Assembly (NCBI GenBank): GCA_016844745.1
Contig: JAERMQ010000019.1
Location: forward strand, 1 to 64,000
Reading direction: 5' to 3'
DNA length: 64,000 bases
DNA from: Ignavibacteria bacterium
GTDB lineage: Bacteria; Bacteroidota; Ignavibacteria; Kapaibacteriales; UBA2268
The position numbers were made by a program, and so were the translations under genes. Below are positions 18,410-28,672 of this stretch, one piece after another (the stretch's first letter is position 1; every line of letters begins with the position of its first letter). Below the pieces are notes generated by a model. That model made no database searches. It saw nothing but the letters and a program-made list of their open reading frames with translations, and was not told the DNA's origin.

Positions 18410-21400
18410 TTACGAACAGCCGCTCGTACCGCCGCAATCCTCGCAGACGGTGCAGCTTCCGTTGCGGCGCACGCGCATCGAGCCGCAATGCATGCACTGC
18501 TCACCCGTAAAGCCAATTGCTTTTGCTTCCTTAGATGTTGCCAATTTCTTGTGGTGATGCGGCTTTCCATTACCGCCGTTTCCGCCATTAGATGAAGTTG
18601 AGGGCTTTGATTTTGTTTTCGGTTCGAATACCCCTACATGCTCTTCTATGGGCGCAATAGCAATCATATTATTCAAATCCATAGCCTCAGTCATAACATC
18701 GCTATCGGTTGAATCCTTCACATCATCATCTTCGGCAATTATATCTTCAACTGCTTCGATATGCACAAAATCTGTGCGGTTCAGGTAATCATATCCAAGC
18801 GAGCGGAATACATAATCCAGAATAGAAGTAGCCGAACGAATAGCCTCGTGACCGTCCACAAATCCTGCAGGCTCGAATCGTGTAAAGGTGAATGAATCCA
18901 CGAGTTCCTCCAAAGGAATGCCGTATTGCAGCGCTTTTGAAGCAAGTATGGCAAAGCTGTTCAATAACCCGCGGAAGGCTGCGCCCTCCTTGTACATATC
19001 GATGAATATTTCGCCAAGAGAGCCATCATCGTATTCGCCCGTTCGCAGATATACTTTGTGCCCGCCAACCAATGCTTCGCGTATATGACCGTGGCGTTTT
19101 TTCGGAAGCCTGACGCGTTCAGCACGGCGCATTTTATTCTCAGCAATAGCGTGAGCTTCCTCCGGTCCTACCGATTCATCCAACAAGTCTTCGTCGCCAA
19201 GGGTAACTTTCTCTTCTAAGTCTTCCATTGATTTCGTATTGAGCGGCTGTGACAGCTTAGAGCCATCGCGGTAAATGGCAATTGCCTTCAACATCATTCG
19301 CCAGGACTTCATATAAACTTCGCCAATATCTGCTACAGTTGCTTCTGCAGTCATATTAACCGTTTTGGAAATTGCGCCTGAAATAAATGGCTGGGCAGCC
19401 GCCATCATTCGGACGTGTGCCATGTGCTGGATATTTCGCACTCCACGCTTGCCGCATTTATTTGCAGTATCGAAAATAGGAAGATGTTCGGCATTCAGGT
19501 GCGGTGCACCTTCCAACATCATTGTGCCGCATATATAATCATTGGCATTGTCAATCTCTTCGGGTTTAAAGCCGAGAGCAAGTAGCATATCGAAAGAACT
19601 GTCGTTAATTTGTTCATCGGTAAATGCGAGCTTCTTGCAGAAATCAACGCCCAGCGCCCATTTATTAAATGCAAATTTTATATCGAAAACATTATCGAGA
19701 CTCTTTTCAATAATTTCGATTTGTTCTGCACCGAATCCCTTTTCTTTAAGGGTATTTTTATTAATCGTTGGGCATCCTGCTAATGAGCCGGTTCCCTTGC
19801 AATACTTTTCAATATCTTCGATTTGCTTTTCGGTATAATGCAGCTTTTCGAGAGCCTTGCGAACTGATTGATTAACAATCTTGAAATATCCCCCGCCGGC
19901 AAGTTTTTTATATTTGACAATCGCAAAGTCAGGCTCGATGCCGGTTGTATCGCAATCCATCACTAATCCGATTGTACCGGTTGGCGCTAAAACCGTAACC
20001 TGTGCATTTCGGAATCCATGCTGTTCGCCTTCATCGAGAACGCTGTCCCAGATTTTACGTGCAGAATGGAATAAATACTCCGGACAATAAACAGGGTCAA
20101 TTCCAATGGGTTTAACAGTCAAACCGTCGTATTCATCGGATTTGCAATTGTATGCCGCACGCCTGTGATTTGCAATTACCCGCAGCATTGCTTTCTGATT
20201 ATCTTCGTAAGAGGGGAACGGACCAAGCTGCTTAGCCATTTCAGACGAAGTCAAATATGCCTGACCTGTTAAAATTGCCGAAATAGCGCCTGTAATAGCA
20301 AGCGCTTCGGGGGAATCATAAGGAATGCCGCTTATCATAAGAAGTGTGCCTAAATTAGCATAACCCAGCCCAAGCGTCCGGAAATCATAACTCTTCTGGG
20401 CAACTGTTTTCGAAGGAAATTGAGCCATTAATACTGATGTTTCCAATACGACAGTCCACAACCGGACTGCATGGCGGAAGTCATCTATCCTGAATTTCAG
20501 CGTTTCTTCATCTAAAAAGTGAAGCAGATTCAGACTTGCCAGATTGCAGGCGGTATCATCCAAAAACATATATTCACTGCATGGGTTGCTGGCGTTGATA
20601 CGTCCGGAATTGGGGCATGTATGCCATTCGTTTATCGTAGTATCAAATTGCAAACCCGGGTCGGCAGATTTCCATGCAGATAGATTGATTTTCTCCCAGA
20701 GCTGTCGTGCGCGAATCCGTTTGCAGACCTTACCGTTAGTGCGCCAGTGCAGTTCCCACATATCATCGTTTTCCAACGCACGCATAAATTCATTTGTAAT
20801 GCGAACGGTGTTATTCGAGTTCTGTCCGCTAACAGTTATATATGCTTCGCCTTCGTAATGAGTGGAAAACGATTCGAAATCGAGCGATGTGAAACCCTGC
20901 GCTACTAAGTCCAGCACACGCTGAATAAATGAAACCGGCACACCTCGTCGTGTTGCCTTTTTAATCAGCAGATTTAAATTTATATTGGTTTTTCTATCCG
21001 AACCATGCGATACGGATTCATCTAAAATTGCCTGAAGAAATGCTTTATTTATTTTGGAGCCTGCAACCATTGCTGCAACTTTTTCTTCTTCACGTGCCTT
21101 CCATGCTATGAATGCTTCTACGTCGGGATGGTCGATATCAACGATAACCATTTTTGCAGCGCGGCGGGTAGTACCACCGGATTTGATAGCGCCTGCTGCA
21201 CGGTCGAATATTTTCAGGAAGCTCATTAATCCGGACGAAATGCCGCCTCCGGAAAGCTTTTCACCTTCTCCGCGAAGATTCGAGAAGTTTGTGCCGGAGC
21301 CGCTTCCGAACTTGAATATTAATGCTTCGCGCTGGGCAAGGTCGAATATACCGCCTTCGCTCACCAAATCGTCTGCAATGGATTGAATAAAGCAGGCATG

Positions 21401-21940
21401 AGGCTGCGGACGCGAATATGCGTCGGCTGATTTTTTTAATTTTCTTGTTTCCGGGTCAATGTAGTAATGTCCCTGGCTCCTTCCGGTAATATCGTAAGCC
21501 CAATAGAGTCCGGTATTGAACCATTGAGGCGAATTCGGCGAGCCAATCTGGCGTAGCAGCATATAAGCTATTTCATCATAGAAGATATCGGCATCTGTTT
21601 CGGAATCGAAGTAACCATGCTTATGTCCCCAGTCGCGCCAGCAGCCGGCTAAACGATTCACTACCTGACGGATGGAATTCTCCGAGCCGAGCTTGAGTTT
21701 TCCCGATTCGTCGTATATATGGTTGCCGTTTTCATCCGTTTCCGGCACGCCGATTTTACGGAAGTATTTCTGGGCAAGAATATCGGTTGCCATCTGCGAC
21801 CAGTGCGAGGGAACCTCGATATCATCCATCTGGAAAACGACAGAACCGTCGGGATTGCGCATCACCGTTGAGCGCTTGACATAAGAGAACATCGAGTATG
21901 GCGATATTCCTTCTTTTGTATAGTGTCGTTGTATCTTCAT
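18410..21940 (-). CDS. nrdJ: Adenosylcobalamin-dependent ribonucleoside-diphosphate reductase (class II)
   Basis: 1176 aa. Reduces ribonucleotides to deoxyribonucleotides in the cytoplasm using a cobalamin-generated radical, so it works with or without oxygen. Visible signatures are the NPCSEY active-site motif near residue 450, the APTGTIGLV loop near 650 and the earlier FKFGSGSGTNFSNLRG segment. A C-terminal zinc-ribbon-like tail (CMHCGSMRVRRNGSC, then CEDCGGTSGCS) probably carries the redox cysteines. The length suits the long bacterial NrdJ type. The cell therefore needs B12, which fits the B12-binding gene at 41800. No AdoCbl riboswitch was recognised upstream. Confidence 0.95.
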   Translation of the reverse strand: MKIQRHYTKEGISPYSMFSYVKRSTVMRNPDGSVVFQMDDIEVPSHWSQMATDILAQKYFRKIGVPETDENGNHIYDESGKLKLGSENSIRQVVNRLAGCWRDWGHKHGYFDSETDADIFYDEIAYMLLRQIGSPNSPQWFNTGLYWAYDITGRSQGHYYIDPETRKLKKSADAYSRPQPHACFIQSIADDLVSEGGIFDLAQREALIFKFGSGSGTNFSNLRGEGEKLSGGGISSGLMSFLKIFDRAAGAIKSGGTTRRAAKMVIVDIDHPDVEAFIAWKAREEEKVAAMVAGSKINKAFLQAILDESVSHGSDRKTNINLNLLIKKATRRGVPVSFIQRVLDLVAQGFTSLDFESFSTHYEGEAYITVSGQNSNNTVRITNEFMRALENDDMWELHWRTNGKVCKRIRARQLWEKINLSAWKSADPGLQFDTTINEWHTCPNSGRINASNPCSEYMFLDDTACNLASLNLLHFLDEETLKFRIDDFRHAVRLWTVVLETSVLMAQFPSKTVAQKSYDFRTLGLGYANLGTLLMISGIPYDSPEALAITGAISAILTGQAYLTSSEMAKQLGPFPSYEDNQKAMLRVIANHRRAAYNCKSDEYDGLTVKPIGIDPVYCPEYLFHSARKIWDSVLDEGEQHGFRNAQVTVLAPTGTIGLVMDCDTTGIEPDFAIVKYKKLAGGGYFKIVNQSVRKALEKLHYTEKQIEDIEKYCKGTGSLAGCPTINKNTLKEKGFGAEQIEIIEKSLDNVFDIKFAFNKWALGVDFCKKLAFTDEQINDSSFDMLLALGFKPEEIDNANDYICGTMMLEGAPHLNAEHLPIFDTANKCGKRGVRNIQHMAHVRMMAAAQPFISGAISKTVNMTAEATVADIGEVYMKSWRMMLKAIAIYRDGSKLSQPLNTKSMEDLEEKVTLGDEDLLDESVGPEEAHAIAENKMRRAERVRLPKKRHGHIREALVGGHKVYLRTGEYDDGSLGEIFIDMYKEGAAFRGLLNSFAILASKALQYGIPLEELVDSFTFTRFEPAGFVDGHEAIRSATSILDYVFRSLGYDYLNRTDFVHIEAVEDIIAEDDDVKDSTDSDVMTEAMDLNNMIAIAPIEEHVGVFEPKTKSKPSTSSNGGNGGNGKPHHHKKLATSKEAKAIGFTGEQCMHCGSMRVRRNGSCTVCEDCGGTSGCS

Positions 21941-22302
21941 AGCTTATATCTATTTTATTAATAATTATTCATTTTATTAAGCCGCATAACGGCAAAAGTT
22001 ATTGTAAACCCTCTTTTAGCGAAGGTTTCGGATTCAATTATTTTTTCTTAAGTACCGTTCAAGGTTCCGACAAATAATAATTGTTATTGTTATAATTTAT
22101 TTAATCAAGAGATTGTTCCATCAATTTCGAATTCGTTCATTTTGAACCTGAACTCGAATTCCTTTTATCAATGTGCCGTTCAATTATTCCCGGACTTTGT
22201 ATTGTGACTCTATGGCAGAGGGTTTTCTTCGTTAACCTTTTCAGGGCTGTCTAATTTGAAATTTAAATTACATTCCTACAAACTGACAGTGTCAAAATTC
22301 AA

Positions 22303-22386
22303 GAAGAATGTCATTCTGAACGAAGTGAAGAATCCAGTCCTAATGTTGTTACTGGATTCTTCACTTGGTTCAGAATGACATTCTTC
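22303..22386. repeat. Inverted repeat, gaagaatgtcattctgaac family (copy 1)
   Basis: A left arm (gaagaatgtcattctgaacg...gaagaatccagt) pairs with the right arm (actggattcttcact...gacattcttc) around a short loop. Related copies lie at 26273-26478 and 44991-45070. It lies in the 760-bp gap between nrdJ and the 22.7-kb gene set. Apart from this element and the hairpin at 22508 I see nothing defined in that gap. Confidence 0.85.
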
Positions 22387-22507
22387 CAATTTTAAATATT
22401 GATATTGTCTCATTTACCTGAATGAATTCAAACGATTTTTTTATTTCAGCCCTGATTTTATCTGCCCCCCTAAAAATTCAAAAAACAACTTTACTCTTTA
22501 TGCTTTT

Positions 22508-22536
22508 ACGTCCTAAAGTTTTTTGCTTTAGGACGT
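22508..22536. repeat. Hairpin, 11-bp arms (acgtcctaaag)
   Basis: The perfect arms acgtcctaaag and ctttaggacgt flank a ttttttg loop. It sits 175 bp before the 22711 start, too far for a translational attenuator. It could be a terminator for leftward or rightward transcription or another dispersed palindrome. Confidence 0.6.
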
Positions 22537-22710
22537 TCATTAATGTTTCAATCTAAAAAAAAAACGAATATAATAAAAACAAAAGTTTTCCACAAGGCGA
22601 AATTTTCTGAGAAAATAAGAAAATTTATATATGAATAAAAATTAATTTGGAGTAATCTATTTTTTTGTATATTAAATTTATTAATTAATAAACATTCAAT
22701 GAGGTGTAAA

Positions 22711-23334
22711 ATGTCAAGTTTCCAAGGCGGTTGGAACACGCTAAGCAGCGCAGCACCCAAGCCAATAACAGATTTAGTTACCTTTTCTTCAGTTTACACA
22801 AACGCTGTAACAATTCAGGGTGTAGTAAAGAACGTTACTACATTTAATACTCCAACTGGTGGCACTTGGTTTGCTTCCCCCATAACTATCAGTTCAAAAC
22901 CATTAGTTGAGGCTGTAGCAGCATCAACAAATCCAACAAAAGTAATTATAGCAGATGCTTTAAACATGCAGACAAAAACATGGAATAGCTCTGCACCCTT
23001 ACCTTTATTAAATTTAGTTTTCCTTTTTGGAAATGATTCTTTAGAAGCATTGGATTATATAATGAATATTCCACTTAACTTTGGAGGGCATCAGTTTAAT
23101 CTTTGCCAGGTTGGCATTTTGGAAAACGCAGCTACGGCAGGCAATGAACAAGGATTAATTCAAGTAATAGACTTTGCTCCTCCCGGAGGCAATTTTACGG
23201 GAGCAGTCAATTTAAGGCTTCTGATTAGCGGTTTTAATGGTCCTATCAATTTAGGAATTAGGCTTGAAGATACAAATACAGAATCTTCATTATTCGAATT
23301 AAAGGCTGCTATTCTTCCGGTCAATCTTTCATAA
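22711..23334 (+). CDS. Unrecognised protein, first of a three-gene set
   Basis: About 207 aa from the ATG at 22711, which is preceded by GAGGTG; the in-frame ATG at 22699 is less likely because it overlaps that site. The sequence is rich in small and hydrophobic residues (SSFQGGWNTLSSAAPKP) with many predicted beta strands, little charge and one Cys. No signal peptide or transmembrane segment is evident. It could be a structural or particle-forming protein, but this is only an impression from composition. The next gene follows 20 nt later, indicating co-expression. Confidence 0.65.
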   Translation: MSSFQGGWNTLSSAAPKPITDLVTFSSVYTNAVTIQGVVKNVTTFNTPTGGTWFASPITISSKPLVEAVAASTNPTKVIIADALNMQTKTWNSSAPLPLLNLVFLFGNDSLEALDYIMNIPLNFGGHQFNLCQVGILENAATAGNEQGLIQVIDFAPPGGNFTGAVNLRLLISGFNGPINLGIRLEDTNTESSLFELKAAILPVNLS

Positions 23335-23354
23335 GGAGTAATCAGGAGAATAGT

Positions 23355-24656
23355 ATGAGCTTTTTAACTGAAATAGATGAGGATATAGGATTAACCGGAC
23401 TTCCGGTAGTTTCTGGCAACTCTAATGTAATGATTGAATCGATTGCAAGTGATTTTGCTTTTTCTTTGCAAAACGTTACATCTCCGCAACAAACCTGCAC
23501 TCAGAAGAAATGCTTTCTGATTGAAAGATATAATAATGGGCTGATAAATAGCTTTGTTATGACAGAACAAATGGATGTTCAAAAAACATCATGTAGTCAA
23601 TGTAAATGCTCACAAGAAGAAAATAATGAAGTTAAAATTACTGAAAATATAACAAATGAAAAATTAACACAAGCCAATACCCCTGAAATCTTAAAAGCCG
23701 ATAATAATGGAAAAAAAGACTTATACACATTCCTATATCCATGTTATGGACAATTCTGGAATAATAATCCTAATTTTTTTAGTGGTATAACTGAAATTGA
23801 CCCTCAAGGAATATTAACATTTGTTATTCAAAGAGATAGGTATGATAGATATACAGTAAGAATTGATTTATCTGATTGTCGAAAAAAATTCGAAAAAGAT
23901 ATTTGGTGTGAAGATTATCAGAAAAATCAAAAAGTCATTAATGTATTTTTGGATTGCATTCAAAAGAAGTTAAATATTATTTATGAAAATAATTCTTATA
24001 AGAATGATAATAGGGTTAAGGCAGATGTTGATAAAAGAATTAAGATTTTAATAAACAAAATATCCGATAATGTTTATTCGTTTATTCGCTTTCATAAGTG
24101 GTTTAGTGTTAACAATAAGAATAGTTGTTTGTGCGGAGGAAATGATGACACATACTGTTGTTACCCAGAATTAGATCCCATAAATTGTAAATGCCCTGAT
24201 GGTTCTTTAAAAAATCTTTGTGAAAATTGTGAAAAGTATTATTTTGATATCAGATTTAATTATAATAAACAAACTATTTTCCCTTGTAGTTTTCCCCACG
24301 ATATAGCGAAAGGCTCCAATCTATCAATTCAATATACAATATATGATATGAAAGGTAATATTTTACATAAATATGACGAGCAAAAAATTAATGTAGAAAC
24401 ACCTCAAGAATTAGGTCTAGCCTTTAGGTATATTGGTTTAAAAATACCTTCCAACATAAATGAAGGCTTCATAGGAATATCATTATATAGTGATTGTTAT
24501 TGTTGCAAAAAATCTGAAAATAGTCGTCAATATTGGTTAGGTTCCAGAAAATTTACAAAAACCGATCGTAATGATCAGAAGAATTATATTAGACCTGGTT
24601 CCGATCACCAAGCTCCACCTATTATTTTTCAATTTAAAGATTGTAGGTTATGTTAA
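23355..24656 (+). CDS. Unrecognised cysteine-rich protein
   Basis: 433 aa with no signal peptide. Cysteine pairs are spread along the chain (CTQKKCF near 54, CSQCKC near 82, SCLCGGNDDTYCCYPE, NCKCPDG, LCENCEKYY near 310, DCYCCKK near 395). The spacing suggests several metal-binding or disulphide knots. The middle (about 180-265) is lysine-rich and helical. It lies 20 nt after the 22711 gene, behind AAGGAGTAATCAGGAG, and overlaps the upstream part of the next frame. No family is recognised. Confidence 0.65.
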   Translation: MSFLTEIDEDIGLTGLPVVSGNSNVMIESIASDFAFSLQNVTSPQQTCTQKKCFLIERYNNGLINSFVMTEQMDVQKTSCSQCKCSQEENNEVKITENITNEKLTQANTPEILKADNNGKKDLYTFLYPCYGQFWNNNPNFFSGITEIDPQGILTFVIQRDRYDRYTVRIDLSDCRKKFEKDIWCEDYQKNQKVINVFLDCIQKKLNIIYENNSYKNDNRVKADVDKRIKILINKISDNVYSFIRFHKWFSVNNKNSCLCGGNDDTYCCYPELDPINCKCPDGSLKNLCENCEKYYFDIRFNYNKQTIFPCSFPHDIAKGSNLSIQYTIYDMKGNILHKYDEQKINVETPQELGLAFRYIGLKIPSNINEGFIGISLYSDCYCCKKSENSRQYWLGSRKFTKTDRNDQKNYIRPGSDHQAPPIIFQFKDCRLC

Positions 24657-24685
24657 AATTATTTAATTTTATACAAAGGTATAAT

Positions 24686-25456
24686 ATGAACTATAAATAT
24701 ATATCACTAATTTCCATTTTTTTTCTGATAACTTGCTCAAATCCAAATAAACCGGTTGAACAGAAGAATGTGAATTTAGATGTTTATTTGACATGTACAC
24801 CTCCTCCTTTCCAATTCAATTTTTGGGGTGATGTTACGATGGCTTATGATACAACAACTTTGCTTGTGACTTATATTAATGCTGGTAATCTTATTGTAAA
24901 TGGATATGAAATGAAATATGATTCCAATTTACCTGATACTTTTAAATATAGTAGTGGTTATGGTACTTATTCTGGTTCTACATTTGATAGCTCAATTATA
25001 AAGAAATATTCGGGTGTAGTAAATGAATGGGGTTTGGCTGGGGATAGTAAAAGAGGGATAAATAAATTAGTTACAAAATTGTATGTACCGAAAGTGTTGA
25101 ATTTTGCTTTAGTTTCTGATGGTTATATTAAATTAACAGGGGAGAGGAAAATTTATTTATCTATTAAAAAAGGTTTGAAATTAGAATGGGAAAAAGACCA
25201 ATTATTCGAGAATGGTATAATACTCAATTTTTCTAAATCAGAATATAATAATAATTCTCAAAAATTCTACAATTATCATGTTAAACCTGATACAGGCAGC
25301 ATATCCTTAGATTTACAAAAATTTCCATTTCAAGCAGGTGATACATTAGACTTTGTAGCGCAAAGAATGTTTGATAAAACATTAGATACTAATAAAACCC
25401 GATTTCATTTTTATTATTATGATATATTACAAGTTAATTTTATTTTAACTGAGTAG
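24686..25456 (+). CDS. Predicted lipoprotein, unknown function
   Basis: About 256 aa from the ATG at 24686, preceded by AAAGG; an upstream in-frame ATG at 24650 overlaps the previous gene. The N-terminus MNYKYISLISIFFLITCSN is a lipoprotein signal with a LITC box. The mature part is beta-rich with no known motif. It lies last in the three-gene set begun at 22711, so a surface-linked role for the set is possible. Confidence 0.65.
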   Translation: MNYKYISLISIFFLITCSNPNKPVEQKNVNLDVYLTCTPPPFQFNFWGDVTMAYDTTTLLVTYINAGNLIVNGYEMKYDSNLPDTFKYSSGYGTYSGSTFDSSIIKKYSGVVNEWGLAGDSKRGINKLVTKLYVPKVLNFALVSDGYIKLTGERKIYLSIKKGLKLEWEKDQLFENGIILNFSKSEYNNNSQKFYNYHVKPDTGSISLDLQKFPFQAGDTLDFVAQRMFDKTLDTNKTRFHFYYYDILQVNFILTE

Positions 25457-25550
25457 ATAATTTTGAAGTCTTAATTCTCAATTCAAAAAGGTAAATTCTT
25501 TTTTTGTATAAACAATTAGAAATTTTTTTTTTACTTTAAAATAAATAAAA

Positions 25551-26153
25551 TCAAAAATTAATAAAATTTGCCAAATGCTCTGCATTCGTCAGATGCACAA
25601 TAGCTTTATCCTCTACGAGTTGAGTAATTGCGAGTTTCGCTTCTTCCAATTGTATTCTATGCTTATATGCAAAGTGCCATATATCGATAGGTCCCATGGA
25701 TATTTCAAGAATTAACAACTGAGCCACGGACAAAGGGTCTTTATTCATAAAGCGCTCTTTTACGGATTCAAGCAGGAGCTTTGATTCGGCATCGACCATG
25801 TGCTCCACGGAAAAATAATTATTATCGCAGGTCGTTAAATCGCATATCGGGAAGCCGCGTCCATCCTTAACTACAAGCAACGGCAAGAACGAAATGCCAA
25901 CTAAATAAGGCTCCTCTTCATTACCCAACCATAAATCATTCCAAACAACCGGGTCGTTTTCCAGCAGCCATTCAAAAAAATGTATTTCGCCAGCCGGCAG
26001 CATCAATAGCTTAGTATGCCCATATTTTTCAGCCAAGATGGCTGCCTGCTCCGGTGTTATTGAATCATATAAAGCCTCAGGAAACAGGATAAATCTATTT
26101 TCTTTCAGGTACTCGCCGCACCATTCCGTTATTTCAATATTTGTCATTTTCAA
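25551..26153 (-). CDS. Hypothetical cytoplasmic protein
   Basis: 200 aa without a signal peptide or transmembrane segment. Acidic and aromatic-rich (FFEWLLENDPVVWNDLWLGNEEEP). The C-terminal half is helical (AQLLILEISMGPIDIWHFAYKHRIQLEEAKLAI is one long run, about 145-177), possibly a winged-helix-like end. It lies alone between convergent and divergent neighbours. I do not recognise it. Confidence 0.6.
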   Translation of the reverse strand: MKMTNIEITEWCGEYLKENRFILFPEALYDSITPEQAAILAEKYGHTKLLMLPAGEIHFFEWLLENDPVVWNDLWLGNEEEPYLVGISFLPLLVVKDGRGFPICDLTTCDNNYFSVEHMVDAESKLLLESVKERFMNKDPLSVAQLLILEISMGPIDIWHFAYKHRIQLEEAKLAITQLVEDKAIVHLTNAEHLANFINF

Positions 26154-26272
26154 AATTAATCAAAATATTTTTCTTATATATTCGGCAATGAAAAATATTG
26201 TTTTTGGGAATAAGAGAAATCATTGAAATTGGGCATTAAATCAATTAATACGAATGATATTCTCAGAAAGTT

Positions 26273-26478
26273 AGAAGAATGTCATTGGCAGCGAAGTGAA
26301 GAATCTTCTTAAACCTATGAAAATGTATTGTTGAGGTAGAAAGATAATAATTCACTTTTGATAAGCGCATAATTACTATATTCTTTTAAAATTAGGATTA
26401 AAAATTTTGGGGAAGTAAAAAAATGAATTTATCAGAATTTGGAAAAAGATTCTTCACTTCGTTCAGAATGACATTCTG
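26273..26478. repeat. Inverted pair of the gaagaatgtcattc family, running into a start region
   Basis: The left arm is at 26273-26307 and the right arm at 26446-26478, about 140 bp apart. The right arm lies inside the first codons of the gene at 26423 and contributes the residues RFFTSFRMT. Compare the tighter copies at 22303 and 44991. Confidence 0.75.
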
Positions 26479-28663
26479 CTTGGCTTTTGGAATAATTTCG
26501 TTAAAACAAAAGACTGAACTAAGAATATACAAATACTATATTGTTTTCCTAATTACTTTCTTTTTTAATAATTCCTATTCCCAATCCCCCCGCTTAGTCC
26601 AGCCCGTGGATATTTGCGTGCCGATGACCGCAGAAATAACCAAATCACCAAAACCACAAATAACGGTTCGATGGAAGAAAAACGATCTGGCAAAAAGTTA
26701 TACAATTACACGCAAGGCTTTGAATCAGGACTACTGGTCGCCAGGCAATGCCTTCAAAACCCAGAATAATTATTTCATCGATAAATGGGTGGTGCCAGGA
26801 ATTGCGTATGAATACATGGTCGAATCGAAGTCGAATGGTTCCGTTTTTAGGAAATTCCGCAAAGATAATGGAAATGTTTTTGATTCGATTATTCCTGAGA
26901 ATTTTAACGGATATGGCTATATTTGTTCGGGTATCGACCTGCCGGAACAGGATAATTCAGGTAAGGTTTTGCTTCTTATTGATTCAATAGTCGCTCCTGC
27001 CCTTACTGAACAAATAGACAGGCTTTCGGATGATTTGATGTCGGAAGGATGGGAAGTAGTCCGTCGTCTTGCACCGAGGCGAGAGCAATTCGATGGAAAG
27101 GCGGTTAAATTTACAAAGAAAATTCTACTTGATGAATACTTTAAAACCGGGAAATTAAATTCAATCCTTATAATAGGTCGTGTGCCTGTGCCGTATTCCG
27201 GTAATATTGCTCCCGACGGACATTCCAATCACGAAGGAGCCTGGCCCTGCGACCTGTATTACGGCATGATGAAAGAAAATTATTGGACTGATACTTTAGT
27301 TAATAATGATTCAACTGCCGACCGCCCGGAAAATAAAAATAGAATCGGTGATGGCAAATTCGACCAGGACGAGCTTGTCAATATAAATGTTGATGTAGCC
27401 GTCGGACGAGTTGATTTCTATGGGATTAATGTATTTACAAACGGGTTCCTTGATAAAGAAATAAATTTATTAAAAAAATATCTTGATAAAAATCACAAAT
27501 ACAGGAGAGGTCAACTTCAATATAAAGTTCGTGGTTTGGTTGATGATAACTTCGGTTTCTATACAAAGGAAGGGTTTGCTGCCAGCGGCTATCGTAACTT
27601 CCAATCTTTGTTAGGAGTAGATAGTACTTTAGATTTGGACTTTTTCACAACTCTTTCGACCGATACTTATTTATGGGCTTATGCCTGTGGCGGCGGCTAT
27701 TGGGACGGGGCTAATGGTGTTGGCAATACATTAGATTTCTATAATAAAGGAGCAAAAGCCGTTTTCACGATGTTATTTGGTTCATTCCACGGCGATTGGG
27801 ATTCGGGAGATAATTTTATGAGAGGCGCTCTTTGCTCCGACCCATCTATACTTACTTGCTGCTGGGCAGGGCGTCCGCCGTGGTTCTTCCATCACATGGC
27901 AGCAGGTTTTCCGATTGGTTATTCAACCTTGATTTCCCAAAACAATTCCGAGCTGTACCGAACTAATTATTTCGATTATTTACAAAGTCAGCAGGCTTAT
28001 GGTGAACGCGGTATTCATGTTGCATTGATGGGAGACCCCACTCTTCGTATGTTTATGGGAGCCATAGAGCCGCCAACGAATTTGCAAATTATCCCAAAAG
28101 CGGAATCAAATCAGGTAGAATTAAAATGGGATGCTCCTCACTCAATTTCTGATTATTATTTTAATATTTATCGTAGATTAAATGATTCCAATCGCTTTGA
28201 AAAAATTAATTCTGTACCTCTCAACCAAACTTCATACACAGAAACTATTTCATACCAAGGAAATGTAACTTATATGGTAAAAACCATTGCTCCACAAAAA
28301 ACAAATACTGCAATATTTATGAATCAAAGCATAGGATTAACCGGAAATAGTATCATTACTGGTGTTGAGGAAATTCACGATAATGAACTATCACTTGATT
28401 TAAGCCCCATTCCTTGCACAGAGGAATTAAAAATAAGCATTACAATTCCCGATGAAGTCAATGTCAATCTTGCTATTTACGATGTTACCGGAGCGGAAAT
28501 CAGGAATTGGGAATATAGGAATTGTGTAGCAGGAACTATATTTCAATCATGGGATTTGACTACTGAATCAGGCGAGCGCTTACTTGCGGGAGTTTACTTT
28601 GTCAGATTGATTTATTCTGATAAAGTGATAGTAAAAAAAATAGTTGTTGTTGAAACGAAATAA
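26423..28663 (+). CDS. Secreted C25-peptidase-like protein with Fn3-like and T9SS domains
   Basis: 746 aa. The ATG at 26423 has GGGGAAG upstream, but residues 8-18 come from a dispersed repeat. The hydrophobic export segment (YYIVFLITFFFNNSYSQ) starts only near residue 38. After a fibronectin-like N-terminal part comes a caspase/gingipain-like region (about 180-520) with ILIIGRVPVPYSG, DVAVGRVDF, and WAYACGGGYW holding a candidate catalytic Cys. A second Fn3-like domain and a T9SS domain (about 650-746, ending AGVYFVRLIYSDKVIV) follow. Peptidase activity is inferred from fold resemblance; the catalytic His is not certain. Confidence 0.75.
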   Translation: MNLSEFGKRFFTSFRMTFCLAFGIISLKQKTELRIYKYYIVFLITFFFNNSYSQSPRLVQPVDICVPMTAEITKSPKPQITVRWKKNDLAKSYTITRKALNQDYWSPGNAFKTQNNYFIDKWVVPGIAYEYMVESKSNGSVFRKFRKDNGNVFDSIIPENFNGYGYICSGIDLPEQDNSGKVLLLIDSIVAPALTEQIDRLSDDLMSEGWEVVRRLAPRREQFDGKAVKFTKKILLDEYFKTGKLNSILIIGRVPVPYSGNIAPDGHSNHEGAWPCDLYYGMMKENYWTDTLVNNDSTADRPENKNRIGDGKFDQDELVNINVDVAVGRVDFYGINVFTNGFLDKEINLLKKYLDKNHKYRRGQLQYKVRGLVDDNFGFYTKEGFAASGYRNFQSLLGVDSTLDLDFFTTLSTDTYLWAYACGGGYWDGANGVGNTLDFYNKGAKAVFTMLFGSFHGDWDSGDNFMRGALCSDPSILTCCWAGRPPWFFHHMAAGFPIGYSTLISQNNSELYRTNYFDYLQSQQAYGERGIHVALMGDPTLRMFMGAIEPPTNLQIIPKAESNQVELKWDAPHSISDYYFNIYRRLNDSNRFEKINSVPLNQTSYTETISYQGNVTYMVKTIAPQKTNTAIFMNQSIGLTGNSIITGVEEIHDNELSLDLSPIPCTEELKISITIPDEVNVNLAIYDVTGAEIRNWEYRNCVAGTIFQSWDLTTESGERLLAGVYFVRLIYSDKVIVKKIVVVETK

Positions 28664-28672
28664 ATTATATTA

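Noticed and set aside
18282-18588. Arginine/alanine-rich frames overlapping the nrdJ 3' end
   Set aside because: They are antisense-frame or shifted shadows of the nrdJ zinc-ribbon region, with composition unlike real proteins here.
21941-22700. Possible AdoCbl riboswitch near nrdJ
   Set aside because: I could not identify a B12-box-like sequence, and the gap holds only simple inverted repeats.
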